This document shows, piece by piece, positions 1 to 9,662 of a stretch of 64,000 bases of DNA (its first letter is position 1; each line of letters starts with the position of its first letter). The stretch is from Kocuria rosea. Lineage in GTDB: Bacteria; Actinomycetota; Actinomycetes; Actinomycetales; Micrococcaceae. The stretch is from contig NZ_JAMBOG010000016.1 of assembly GCF_023715525.1 (NCBI RefSeq), positions 1 to 64,000 of the forward strand. Direction: 5' to 3'. The notes beneath the pieces are model-generated. The model was not told where the DNA came from. It did no database searches and saw nothing but the letters and a program-made list of their open reading frames with translations. The position numbers and the translations under genes are program-made.

Positions 1-12
1 CCCGGAGGGGCC

Positions 13-38
13 GGGCCGGCGCGGCGCCGCGCCGGCCC
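13..38. terminator. Perfect GC palindrome, likely terminator
   Basis: A perfect 26-base palindrome (13 bases per arm, no loop bases) lies 38 bases past the stop of the leftward VOC gene. In RNA it would form a very stable GC hairpin. No T-run follows, as is common for terminators in high-GC actinobacteria. It could also serve a gene entering from the left edge. Confidence 0.55.
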
Positions 39-76
39 ACGGTTTGGGTGGCGGGGCGCGGCGCGGGGCGCTTCCG

Positions 77-862
77 CTACATGGTCTCCGCCGGGGTCAT
101 GACCACGAAGACCTCGCCGTCAGGGCCGGCCACCACGGCCATCCGCCCGTACTCGAAGTCGGAGGGCTCCGAGCTCACCGAGCCCCCCGCCCGGCGGACG
201 CGCTCGGCGGCGGCGTCGACGTCCTCCACCTGGAAGGCGACCGACCAGCCGGGCTGGGCGTCCCCGGCGTCGGGGGCGGGCCCGCCGATCCCGCCGGCGG
301 GCTGCTCGCCCCCGGGAACGGTGAACAGGGCGTAGGGCATGTTCTCGTCGCCGATGTCCTGGTAGGTGTAGCCGAAGACCGTACGGTAGAAGTCCTGGGC
401 CGTGGCGGAATCCGCGGTCATCAGATCGCACCAGGCGACCGCGCCGGGCTCCTCGACGCGGTTGAAGCCGGTGTGCTCGTGGGACTGCCACAGCCGGAAC
501 TCCGCCCCCGTGGGGTCGGTCCACACCCCCATGGACCCGAAGGGCCCGATCTCCATGGGCTCGAACACCGGCGTGGCCCCGGCCTCGACCGCCTTGGCGC
601 CGTCGGCGCCGATGTCGTTCGTGGCCAGGTAGACGGACCACACGTGCGGGGCGGCCTCCATCCCCTCCGGGGTGGGGGAGAGGCCGGCCACGACCTCCCC
701 GCCGGCCAGCGCGTTGCAGTACCCGCCGTACTCGGCCTGGGACTTGGTGAACGTCCAGCCCAGGACGTCCCGGTAGAAGGTCTGGGTGCGTTCCAGATCG
801 CCGGCCATGAGGTCCACCCAGCAGGGCGTGCCGGCGGGCCAGGGGTTCGGGTTCGTGGTCAT
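77..862 (-). CDS. Two-domain VOC (glyoxalase/bleomycin-resistance-like) protein
   Basis: The product is 261 residues and consists of two vicinal-oxygen-chelate domains in tandem, about residues 8-125 and 138-258. Each has the usual beta-alpha-beta-beta-beta pattern; the first opens with PCWVDLMAGD and a FYRDVLGW segment, the second with VAWCDLMTAD and a FYRTVFGY segment. This matches the actinobacterial family of double-VOC proteins related to mycobacterial CFP30B, whose substrates are mostly unknown. The ATG at 862 was chosen because conserved sequence begins there; the frame stays open far upstream, but that part is low-complexity antisense of the glycosyltransferase. It is divergent from the gene at 1086. 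A metalloenzyme role is inferred; the substrate cannot be read from the sequence. Confidence 0.88.
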   Translation of the reverse strand: MTTNPNPWPAGTPCWVDLMAGDLERTQTFYRDVLGWTFTKSQAEYGGYCNALAGGEVVAGLSPTPEGMEAAPHVWSVYLATNDIGADGAKAVEAGATPVFEPMEIGPFGSMGVWTDPTGAEFRLWQSHEHTGFNRVEEPGAVAWCDLMTADSATAQDFYRTVFGYTYQDIGDENMPYALFTVPGGEQPAGGIGGPAPDAGDAQPGWSVAFQVEDVDAAAERVRRAGGSVSSEPSDFEYGRMAVVAGPDGEVFVVMTPAETM

Positions 863-1013
863 GAGACGGGTCCTTCCGGGAGCGTGGAGAACGGTCCTGA
901 CAGAGGCCTGCGGCGTGCTGCTCGCACCGCCGCATGCTGTGACCTCCGACACCTCCGATGCTAGGACCCGGCCCGGACGCGCTAAGGAAGTGCCCGGAAA
1001 TGCGTCGTCGCCG

Positions 1014-1074
1014 ACCGGTTGCACCGGTGGCCCGGCGGGTCTGTACTGCGTACACCACGTCGTTCTCGCGAGAA
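1014..1074 (+). promoter_or_regulatory. Promoter with three stacked palindromes
   Basis: A plausible promoter has -35 TTGCAC at 1019-1024, a 17-base spacer and -10 TGTACT at 1042-1047. Three symmetric elements cover it: ACCGGT-TGC-ACCGGT at 1014-1028 over the -35, TGTAC-TGC-GTACA at 1042-1054 over the -10, and the perfect palindrome TTCTCGCGAGAA at 1063-1074 just before and into the ribosome-binding site. This layout fits a repressor-controlled gene. No regulator gene sits next to it in the window. Confidence 0.5.
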
Positions 1075-1085
1075 GGAGCCCCGCC

Positions 1086-2279
1086 ATGAGGATGATGCTG
1101 CTGACCGCCGGCTCCCGCGGGGACGTGGAGCCGTTCGCCGCGCTGGCCCGCCACGCCTCCGCCCGGGGCCACGAGGTGCGGCTCGGTGTGCCGGAGAACT
1201 CGGGGGTGGACCTCGCCGGGATCGACGCCGTGGGCCTCGACGTGGACTTCCGGGCCCTGGTCCAGGCGCACGGGGTCTCGCCCTGGACGGCGGTGCGCCA
1301 CTTCCGCACCGAGGTCGGGCCCGGGATGCGGAGGATGCTCTCCGCCGCGGTGGGGGCGACGCTCGCCTTCGGTCCGGAGCTCGTCGTCCACCACCCCAAG
1401 GTCCTCACCGCACCGTCCGTGGCGGACGCCCTGGGGGTGCCGCACGTGCGGGCCGAGCTCGTCCCCGTGGCCACGCCCACCCGCGAGTTCCCCGCGCCGG
1501 GCGTGGTGAACCGCGACCTCGGTTCGTTCAACCGGTGGACGTACGCGGCGGCGCCGCTGGCGGGCCGGATGTTCCGGGGCGACGTCGAGCGGGCGTGCGC
1601 GCAGCTGCCCGGCGGACGAGCGCCGTCTCCCGCCTCGGCACCCCGGGCCTCCCTGGTCGCCGTCAGCCCGCAGCTGCTGCCGCGCCCGGTGGACTGGCCC
1701 GACACGGCGCACCTGACCGGGGCCTGGCGCGAGGAGGGCTCCGTGCCCGACCTCGACCCGACCGTGGAGGAGTTCGTCCGCAGCGGTCCGCTGCTGGTGG
1801 CGACCTTCGGCTCCATGGTCGCCGGCGACCCGGTGGGGCGGGGGCGGGCGGTCCTCCAGAGCGCCCGCGCGCACGGGCTGCGGACCCTGTTGCTCACCGG
1901 GTGGGGCGGGCTCGCGCTGCCGGACGACGGTCGGGGGGAGGACGTCCTCGCGGCGGCGTCGGTCCCGCTCGACGCCGTGCTCCCGCACGCGGCGCTCGCC
2001 GTCCACCACGGCGGGGCGGGCACGGTGCACGCCGTCGCACGGGCGGGCGTGCCCTCCGTGGTGGTGCCCTTCCTCGCCGACCAGCCCTTCTGGGGGCGGC
2101 AGCTGCGGGCGCGGGGCCTCGCGGCCGCGCCCATCCCGCAGAAGGCGCTGACGACGACGGCGCTCACGGCCGCTGTCGCCGACGCCCTCGCCCGCCGGCC
2201 CCGCGCGGAGGGCGTCGGACGGGCCATCCGGCAGGAGCACGGTCTGCAGAGGGCTCTGGACGTCCTGATCGCCTGCTGA
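1086..2279 (+). CDS. GT1-family glycosyltransferase (UGT/macrolide-type)
   Basis: This 397-residue protein has the GT-B layout of the GT1 family: an N-terminal domain opening with the TAGSRGDVEPF acceptor-side loop, and a C-terminal nucleotide-sugar domain with FGSM and the hallmark VHHGGAGT motif near residue 307, followed by VPFLADQPFW. Relatives glycosylate macrolides, sterols, flavonoids or antibiotics using UDP- or TDP-sugars. The start ATG at 1086 follows AGAAGGAG at 1071-1078. Antibiotic or xenobiotic modification is an inference from the family and from the operator-rich promoter; no antibiotic biosynthesis genes are nearby. It stands alone, divergent from the VOC gene. Confidence 0.85.
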   Translation: MRMMLLTAGSRGDVEPFAALARHASARGHEVRLGVPENSGVDLAGIDAVGLDVDFRALVQAHGVSPWTAVRHFRTEVGPGMRRMLSAAVGATLAFGPELVVHHPKVLTAPSVADALGVPHVRAELVPVATPTREFPAPGVVNRDLGSFNRWTYAAAPLAGRMFRGDVERACAQLPGGRAPSPASAPRASLVAVSPQLLPRPVDWPDTAHLTGAWREEGSVPDLDPTVEEFVRSGPLLVATFGSMVAGDPVGRGRAVLQSARAHGLRTLLLTGWGGLALPDDGRGEDVLAAASVPLDAVLPHAALAVHHGGAGTVHAVARAGVPSVVVPFLADQPFWGRQLRARGLAAAPIPQKALTTTALTAAVADALARRPRAEGVGRAIRQEHGLQRALDVLIAC

Positions 2280-2532
2280 ATTCCGAAACGCACAGAATAC
2301 TGATTGTGTTCGATTTTCTTTTTTATGTTCTATTTGCGTGCTGGAAGGGCATAATCCTGCGCGGGACATTTCTGTGATGTGCGCAACTCGCTTTTTCCGC
2401 AAGGCCCGGCGGCGTGCTCACCAAACCGTCGGTGGACTCCGCCGCTAGTCTCTGTTCCATGCGATGCCATGGACCCAAGGGGCGTCGACCCACCGGGTGC
2501 CTGGAGGCTCCCGCCGACGGAGGGAACACCAC
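2280..2532. other. AT-rich intergenic block before the Tad locus
   Basis: Positions 2281-2400 are strikingly AT-rich for this genome, with runs such as TTTTCTTTTTTATG. A candidate -10 CATAAT lies at 2350-2355. GC content returns to normal before the prepilin peptidase. It probably holds the Tad promoter or marks a boundary of a transferred segment; no gene is visible. Confidence 0.5.
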
Positions 2533-3225
2533 GTGGAGCTCGTTACGGGCGCAGTGCCACTCTGGCTGATGGTCGCCGTCGCTCTCGTCGGCGCTCTCGT
2601 CGGGGCACTCCTGCCCGCAGCGGTGCACCGCTACAGCCCCGCAGCGGAAGGCGCGGAGCCGACGTCCCGCGTGCTGCTGGCTGCCGTGACCACGGCGCTC
2701 TTCACGCTGATGGTCACCTTCTTCGGGGTCTCCTGGCAGCTGCCGGCGTACCTGTTCCTCGCCGCCGTGGCGGTCGTGCTCACGGTGATCGACCTGCGCC
2801 ACCACCTCCTGCCCAACGCCGTGGTGGTCCCCTCACTGGGCATCGGCTTCCTGCTCCTGACCTGTGCTGCCACGGCTGAGGGCGCCTGGGGTGCCCTGGT
2901 GCGTGCTGTGCTGGGCGCTGTCGTGCTCTTCGTGCTCTACCTCGTCCTGGCGCTGATCTCGCCGGCTGGCCTGGGCATGGGTGACGTCAAGCTCGCGGCC
3001 GTGCTCGGCCTGTTCCTGGGCTACCAGGGATGGGGTGTCCTGTTCGTCGGTGCGCTGCTGGCCTCGGCGCTCGGTGCGGTGGCGGGGCTGGCCGTCCTGG
3101 CGTCCCGGCGCGGAGGGCTGCGCAGCGACGTGCCGTTCGGGCCGTCGATGCTGGCCGGCGCCCTCGTGGCGGTCGTGTGGGGGGAGCGGCTGGTCCGGGA
3201 GTACCTGCGGACCAGCGCGTTCTGA
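2533..3225 (+). CDS. Prepilin peptidase, A24 family (CpaA/TadV type)
   Basis: The product is about 230 residues and very hydrophobic, with 6-7 predicted membrane segments. It carries both aspartates of the A24 aspartic proteases: VIDLRHHLLPN in the first cytoplasmic loop region and the diagnostic GMGDVKLAAVLGLFLG (GxGD) motif. It should cleave the leader of the Flp pilin and of TadE-like pseudopilins at the membrane. The GTG at 2533 was chosen because GGAGGG lies at 2519-2524; an ATG at 2464 in frame would add a charged, non-conserved stretch. It lacks the N-terminal methylase domain of classical PilD, as is usual for Tad systems. It is the first gene of the Tad locus but is separated from flp by a 242-base regulatory gap. 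Confidence 0.9.
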   Translation: MELVTGAVPLWLMVAVALVGALVGALLPAAVHRYSPAAEGAEPTSRVLLAAVTTALFTLMVTFFGVSWQLPAYLFLAAVAVVLTVIDLRHHLLPNAVVVPSLGIGFLLLTCAATAEGAWGALVRAVLGAVVLFVLYLVLALISPAGLGMGDVKLAAVLGLFLGYQGWGVLFVGALLASALGAVAGLAVLASRRGGLRSDVPFGPSMLAGALVAVVWGERLVREYLRTSAF

Positions 3226-3338
3226 CCACAATTAGGGGGACAAGTGGAGCATCTGGCCGGATCCATGAAGACGAATGAGTCTCTGATCAGGCATTACGTC
3301 CTTTTTTAACGTCCCCCAAAGTGTATGCAAAGAAATGG

Positions 3339-3368
3339 TTGTTGATATGTCTTTGCTACAGCTAATCT
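3339..3368 (+). promoter_or_regulatory. Candidate flp promoter
   Basis: In an AT-rich patch, a -10-like TAATCT (3363-3368) is preceded by TTGTTG at 3339-3344 (18-base spacer), or by TTGATA at 3342-3347 (15-base spacer). Transcription would start near 3375 and leave a leader of about 90 bases before flp. Confidence 0.45.
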
Positions 3369-3376
3369 CATTTACA

Positions 3377-3434
3377 GGTCAGTAGCCCGGTACGGGGAGC
3401 CAAGTACAGGCAACACCGACAAAAGCTGACGACC
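3377..3434 (+). promoter_or_regulatory. Candidate structured 5' leader of flp (three-helix junction)
   Basis: Three short helices can form together: closing stem GTCAG (3378-3382) with CTGAC (3426-3430), hairpin CCCG-GTA-CGGG (3386-3396), and hairpin GCC-AAGTACA-GGC (3399-3411). The apexes of both hairpins contain GTAC, which is self-complementary and could support a loop-loop contact. This resembles a riboswitch or structured leader, but I do not recognise it as GEMM c-di-GMP, ydaO or another named class. Function is unproven. Confidence 0.35.
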
Positions 3435-3467
3435 CATCTCCTTACCCCCTTTTTCTAAGGACACATC

Positions 3468-3671
3468 ATGCTGCCTCTGCTCATCACCATCCAGACCTTC
3501 TTCGCCAACACTGCCGACCGCCTCAAGGGTGAGCAGAAGGGTGCCACCGCCGTCGAGTACGGCCTGATCGTCGGGGTCATCGCGGTCGCCATCCTCAGCT
3601 CGCTGCTCCTTCTCGACGGTCAGCTCGACACCCTGCTCACCACCATCGCGAGCAAGATCAAGGTCAGCTGA
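3468..3671 (+). CDS. flp: Flp/Fap-type pilin
   Basis: A 67-residue class III signal-peptide pilin. After a short charged leader comes GATAVEYGLIVGVIAVAIL: the Flp hallmark, with processing expected near the G-A junction, the conserved Glu at +5, and one hydrophobic helix that packs in the fibre. It is the major structural subunit of the Tad pilus, cleaved by the A24 peptidase at 2533 and exported by the TadA/B/C machine. ATG at 3468 follows CTAAGGA. The C-terminal part after the helix is short and carries no cysteines and no sortase signal. A strong hairpin directly follows the gene and may set its level above that of the assembly genes. Confidence 0.95.
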   Translation: MLPLLITIQTFFANTADRLKGEQKGATAVEYGLIVGVIAVAILSSLLLLDGQLDTLLTTIASKIKVS

Positions 3672-3689
3672 CCTACCAGGTTCATTCCA

Positions 3690-3727
3690 TCGCGCCGTGG
3701 TGCCCTGCGCTGGGTGCCACGGCGCGA
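3690..3727 (+). terminator. Intercistronic hairpin between flp and tadE
   Basis: TCGCGCCGTGG (3690-3700) pairs with CCACGGCGCGA (3717-3727). The stem extends inward by two G-U pairs and CCC/GGG to a 6-base TGCGCT loop, about 16 base pairs in all. No T-run follows. It probably acts as a partial terminator or an RNA-stabilising end that lets pilin mRNA accumulate over the assembly genes. Confidence 0.6.
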
Positions 3728-3751
3728 CACATCCCAGGATCGAGGACACAC

Positions 3752-4141
3752 GTGCGCAGATTGCAATCGGAGCGCGGAGCTGTAGCCGTTGAGTTCGCCT
3801 TTGTGGTGCCGCTCCTGCTGTTGATTCTGCTGGGCATCATCGAATTCGGTCGGGCCTACAACGTCCAGATCAGTCTCACCCACGCGGCACGGGAAACCGC
3901 CCGCACCATGGCGATCAAGACTGTTTCGGCCACTGAGGCCGACCCGTGGGCTGCGGCGGTAGCAGCCGGCAAGGCCGCAGCCCCCGCACTGGACGGGACC
4001 AAGATGACCTTCACGAAGCCGGCTGCCTGTTCGGTGGACCCCACCATCGACGTCGTCATCACGTACGACTACGGCACCCTCACAGGAGTTGTCGGTGCCA
4101 TGACGCTTCGAGGAAAGGCGGCCATGCAATGCGGCGGCTGA
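3752..4141 (+). CDS. tadE: TadE-like pseudopilin
   Basis: The 129-residue product starts with a short basic stretch and ERGAVAVEFAFVVPLLLLILLGIIEFGRA, the TadE motif: a prepilin-type N terminus with conserved Glu and one membrane helix, then a small extracellular domain with a cysteine pair (AACSVDP near residue 92 and QCGG near the end). TadE proteins are minor pilins processed by the Tad prepilin peptidase and are needed for pilus biogenesis. GTG at 3752 follows CGAGGA. The 3' end overlaps the next gene by 13 bases, indicating coupled translation. Confidence 0.9.
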   Translation: MRRLQSERGAVAVEFAFVVPLLLLILLGIIEFGRAYNVQISLTHAARETARTMAIKTVSATEADPWAAAVAAGKAAAPALDGTKMTFTKPAACSVDPTIDVVITYDYGTLTGVVGAMTLRGKAAMQCGG

Positions 4142-5145
4142 CCGTTCGTCTGGAACGCCTTCGATCGGCGCAAGATCGGAAAAATGAACGGGGTGCGGTG
4201 GCCGTCATTACTGCGTTCAGCTTGGTCGTCCTGCTCGGGTTCGCAGCCATCGCCATCGACGTCGGCATGCTCTATCAGGAGCGGGCGGAACTTCAGTCCG
4301 GTGCCGATGCCGCTGCGCTTGCCATTGCCCAGGACTGTGCGGCTGGACGAACGAATTGCAGTACACCGGCCGACACTGCACAGGCCTTGGCCAACGCCAA
4401 CGCCAAGGACGGCGCAGCTGCCGTCGCGGAGGCTTCGGTATCCACCGCCACCCGGACCGTGCGCGTGCAACTGAAAACGCGGGAGAAGAATGGTGCCGGC
4501 GCTCTCGCACTGTCCTTCGCACCCCTTCTCGGGATCGACTCAGCAACGGTTGGCGCCGCGTCGAACGTTCGGTGGGGCGGTGTCAAGACCGGCATCGCGT
4601 TCCTGCCCATTGCCTTCGACCAGTGCGAGGTTCAGTTCACCGGCGTGGACGTGGTCATCGGCATGCAGGACAACAAGAACTCCCAGGCGTGCGCCGGTGC
4701 GGCCACTGGTTCGCCGGGTGGATTTGGCTGGTACAAGCTGGCCAAAAGTGACAACGACCCAGCCTGCAAGAAGGCAGTGGGCGCACCAAGCACGGTCTTC
4801 GCCGACACAGGGGCCAACTTCCCCAAGAGCTGTCAGGACGTCTTGGACGAACTGCTGAAGAAAACTACAGGCAGCACCCTCGTGTTTCCGGTGTACGGCA
4901 CGGTGAGCGGCACGGGAGCCAATGCGGAGTACGGCCTGACCGGGTGGGTGGCGTTCGAGGTCAAGGGCTGGAAGCTCACCGGCAATCAGGAGCACAACTT
5001 CCCGGGTTGCGGCACCGGTCCAGACAAGTGCAACAAGGGCATCTACGGCCGCTTTGTCAAATACGTCACTCTGGACGACTCATTCGAGCTCGACCCCACC
5101 CTGCCCCCCACCAATGGCCTGGCCACCGTTGAGCTGATCGACTGA
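4129..5145 (+). CDS. TadG-like pilus assembly protein (TadE/G N-terminal domain)
   Basis: The 338-residue protein begins with about 25 basic residues, then NERGAVAVITAFSLVVLLGFAAIAIDVGMLY, the putative Flp pilus-assembly TadE/G-like N-terminal segment, followed by QSGADAAALAIAQDC, typical of the family. The rest is a large secreted domain with several cysteines and no recognised fold. TadG-like proteins are thought to sit in the envelope at the pilus base or tip; a von Willebrand A domain, found in some TadG, is not evident here. ATG at 4129 follows AGGAAAGG and lies inside the end of tadE. It precedes cpaB by 45 bases. Confidence 0.85.
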   Translation: MRRLTVRLERLRSAQDRKNERGAVAVITAFSLVVLLGFAAIAIDVGMLYQERAELQSGADAAALAIAQDCAAGRTNCSTPADTAQALANANAKDGAAAVAEASVSTATRTVRVQLKTREKNGAGALALSFAPLLGIDSATVGAASNVRWGGVKTGIAFLPIAFDQCEVQFTGVDVVIGMQDNKNSQACAGAATGSPGGFGWYKLAKSDNDPACKKAVGAPSTVFADTGANFPKSCQDVLDELLKKTTGSTLVFPVYGTVSGTGANAEYGLTGWVAFEVKGWKLTGNQEHNFPGCGTGPDKCNKGIYGRFVKYVTLDDSFELDPTLPPTNGLATVELID

Positions 5146-5190
5146 CCGCCACCGCTCCACCACCTCCCATCTCCTGAGGACAACACTGTC

Positions 5191-5934
5191 GTGAAGATCC
5201 GTATCATCGCCGGCGCGGTGATGGCCGTCCTGGCCCTCGCCGGCCTCGCGCTTATCACCAATTATGTCGGCAACGCTGACGCCCGCGCCCTGGACAACCA
5301 ACAGCCGCGCGAGGTCTACCTGGTGACCGCTCCCATCGCGCAGGGGACCCCGGTCGAGGAGCTCCGTGAGTTCGTCGAGCTCCAGACAGTTCCGGCCGTT
5401 ATCGTTCCCGACGACGTTGTCACCGACCTCGAGGACTTCAAGGGCAAGGTTGCCGGCGTGGATCTCGAACCGGGTGAGCAGCTGCTGGGTTCTCGCCTGG
5501 TCGACCCGCAGGCCTTGGAAGCACCGGGGACCGTTCCGGTGCCGAAGGGGATGCAGGAAATCACCGTCCAGCTCGACGCCCCTCGTGTGGTGGGTGGCCA
5601 GCTCACGGCCGGGGACACCGTCGGTGTCTTCGTCTCCTTCGAGGGCGAGGGTGAAGGCACAGAAGAGGCCAGGACTACGCAGGACCTGCACAACGTACTG
5701 GTCACCTCCGTGCAGGGTGCCCCGAGTACCGTCCCCTCCTCCGAGGAAACGGCAGCAACCGGCAACGAGGCACCCGCGGTGCCGGAAGGTTCGATGCTCA
5801 TCACGCTCGCGGTCAAGGCTGACACTGCCGAGAAGGTCGTGTACGCCTCAGAATTCGGCCGCATCTGGCTGTCCCTCGAGTCCGAGGACGCCGAGCGGAA
5901 CGACGACGGTGCGACCAGGGGTGATTTCAAGTGA
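5191..5934 (+). CDS. cpaB: Flp pilus assembly protein CpaB/RcpC
   Basis: The 247-residue protein has an N-terminal membrane helix (about residues 5-25) and an SAF-like domain at about 45-110, with the VYLVTAPIAQGTPVE and LEPGEQLLGSRLV signatures, followed by a second conserved block around KGMQEITVQLD, as in CpaB. In diderms it supports the secretin; in actinobacteria, without a secretin, it probably links the inner machine to the wall or stabilises the fibre. GTG at 5191 follows GAGGA. Its stop overlaps the tadZ start (GTGA), so the two are translationally coupled. Confidence 0.9.
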   Translation: MKIRIIAGAVMAVLALAGLALITNYVGNADARALDNQQPREVYLVTAPIAQGTPVEELREFVELQTVPAVIVPDDVVTDLEDFKGKVAGVDLEPGEQLLGSRLVDPQALEAPGTVPVPKGMQEITVQLDAPRVVGGQLTAGDTVGVFVSFEGEGEGTEEARTTQDLHNVLVTSVQGAPSTVPSSEETAATGNEAPAVPEGSMLITLAVKADTAEKVVYASEFGRIWLSLESEDAERNDDGATRGDFK

Positions 5935-7144
5935 GCCGATTCCTCCTGGTCACCGCCGACCCGAAGTATGACGCACATTTCCGCTCAGCCGTTGAGGGCC
6001 GCATCCCGGGTGACATCCAAACCGTCTTCGACACCGCCCTGCCTTCTACGCCGGACGAACTCTTGGGTCGCTCCGTCGGAGACTTTCCCACAGTGGTGCT
6101 GCTCGGCCCAGGGGTGGATCTCCACGAGGCGATGCGCTTGGCCGGGGTCTTCGACATCCGGCGTCCAGAGGTTTCCCTCGTGCTGGTCGCACCGGGGGAC
6201 CCCGGCTTGGCAGTTGCGGCCATGCGATCGGGCTTCCGCGATGTGCTCGACCTAGGCGCCGATGGCGACGGGATCCTGAGCCTGGTGACCAGGGCGGTCA
6301 ACGCCGCTGAGTTCCGTCGCCGGGCCATGCCGTCCGTCGACGGCGCTTACCGCGACCTCACCGGGCCGCGCGACGACAGCCGCGTCGTCGTCGTGACCTC
6401 ACCTAAAGGCGGGGTCGGCAAGACCACCCTTGCCACCAACCTGGCAGTGGGCCTGGGCCGGATCGCTCCGATGAACACGGTCATTGTCGATCTGGACGTT
6501 CAGTTCGGCGACGTGGCCGCAGCGCTGCGCCTGGCTCCCGAACACTCCTTGACCGAGGCGGTCACGGGGCCGGCGGTCGACGACGCCCTGGTGCTCAAGA
6601 CGTTCCTCACCGTCCACCCAGCTTCCATCTATGCCCTGTGCCCCCCGGCCAATCCAGCCGAAGGTGAGCTGGTGGGTGCCGCTCAGGTCACCCGCCTCAT
6701 CGACCAACTGTCCGGGCAGTTCCAGTACGTCGTCATCGACACCGCCCCGGGGATGGGCGAGCACGCGCTCGCCGCCCTTGAAGCCGCCACCGACGTGGTG
6801 TTCGTCACCGGCATGGACGTGCCTGGAGTGCGCGGCCTGCGCAAGCAGATGGACCTCCTCGGGGAGCTGTCCCTGATCCCAGAGAACGTCAGGGTCGTCG
6901 TCAACGCCGCCGACCGCTCCACCGGGCTCACCGTTCAAGACATCGAGGCCACCATCAGAACCCCTGTGGATTATGTGATCCCTCGTTCTCGCATGGCCGC
7001 CTATGCCACCAACCGTGGGGAACCTCTTCTAATGCACGCACCCAAAGACAAGGCTGCGAAGCAGCTGCAGGCCCTTGTGGCCTCCTTCAACCCCGACCGT
7101 CCCGCTCCCAGGAGGGGCATTCATCGGAAGGCCTTGGTGTCACG

Positions 7145-7148
<4 letters not shown>
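5931..7148 (+). CDS. tadZ: TadZ/CpaE ParA-like localisation ATPase
   Basis: The 405-residue protein has an N-terminal receiver-like domain (about 1-125) without the full phosphorylation set, and a C-terminal MinD/ParA ATPase. The deviant Walker A SPKGGVGKTT sits near residues 157-166, then VIVDLDVQFGD and VVIDTAPGMGEHAL. TadZ proteins position the pilus machine at the cell pole and recruit TadA. The GTG start shares a 4-base overlap with cpaB and its stop overlaps tadA. Confidence 0.93.
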
Positions 7149-8679
<1,531 letters not shown>

Positions 8680-8680
<1 letters not shown>

Positions 8681-9627
8681 TGTCGTCCTTGTTGTCAGGT
8701 TTCGGCCTGCTCGTGCTCGCCGGGCTCGTCGGTCTGTTCATCGTCTTCCGCTCCCGGACCCCACGTTTGCCGATGGACCGACGACGCCCCCCTCGCGCAG
8801 CGAGGGACCAGAGCCCGTCGCAACTGTCCCGGATCACGGGGATGACCACCGAGGCGATCTCGGAATTCCTCGAACGGCGCGGATGGACGCGGAAGGTGGC
8901 CGGCGCTCTGGAGAATGCTGGGATCAAGTCCTCCCCGGCCGACTTCCTGGTGCTCGTGGCGGTGGCGGCAGTGACCGCCGCTGCTGTGGGCGCCCTCGTG
9001 GGCGGCATCATGCTGGGACTGCTGTTGTTCCTCGCCGCGCCACTGGTGGCCAAACTGCTCGTCGGACTGATGACCACGCGACGCAAACGCATCTTTGCCG
9101 ACCAGCTGGACAACACCCTTCAGCTCTTCTCGGGTTCTCTGCGGGCGGGCCACTCCTTGCTGCGAGCCGTCGACGCGGTTGCCCGCGAGTCCCCAGCGCC
9201 GACATCGGAAGAGCTCGCCCGGGTGGTCAACGAGACACGCCTGGGCATGGAGCTCGACGACTCCCTGGACCAGACCGCCAAGCGGATGGACTCCGACGAC
9301 TTCTCCTGGGTCGCCCAGGCCATCGGCATCCACCGGGAGGTCGGTGGAGACCTGGCCGAGGTGCTCGACCGGGTCGCGGGCACAATCCGTGAACGCAACC
9401 AGATCAAGCGGCAGGTCAAGACGCTGTCGGCCGAGGGGAAGATGTCCGCCTACATCCTCATGGCTCTCCCAGTGCTGATCGCCGGCGTTCTCTCGATCAT
9501 CTCGCCCGAGTACATCTCCCAGTTCGTCACCAATGGTCTTGTCGGGTATGCCCTGATCGTCATTGCCGTGCTGATGTTCGCCGTCGGCGGGTTCTGGATG
9601 TCCAGAATCGTCAAGATCCGTTTCTGA
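8680..9627 (+). CDS. tadB: TadB inner-membrane platform protein
   Basis: The product is about 315 residues: an N-terminal membrane helix, a cytoplasmic stretch, two central helices (VLVAVAAVTAAAVGALVGG and LLLFLAAPLVAKLLVGL), the T2SSF domain with LQLFSGSLRAGHSLLRA and IGIHREVGGDLAEVLDRV, then two C-terminal helices. It forms the membrane platform with TadC on which TadA acts. The ATG at 8680 forms a TGATG with the tadA stop; a TTG at 8677 is an alternative start. Confidence 0.93.
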
Positions 9628-9662
9628 TGCCTTCCCTCTCTTGCCTCTGAAGGACGTTCCCG

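Noticed and set aside
13-38. Window-edge palindrome as an insertion-sequence end
   Set aside because: No transposase fragment or target duplication is visible. A terminator explains it better.
3377-3434. GEMM-type c-di-GMP riboswitch in the flp leader
   Set aside because: The conserved GEMM blocks (such as GGNCAAAC and GACGCAAAGCC) are absent. Kept only as an unnamed structured leader.
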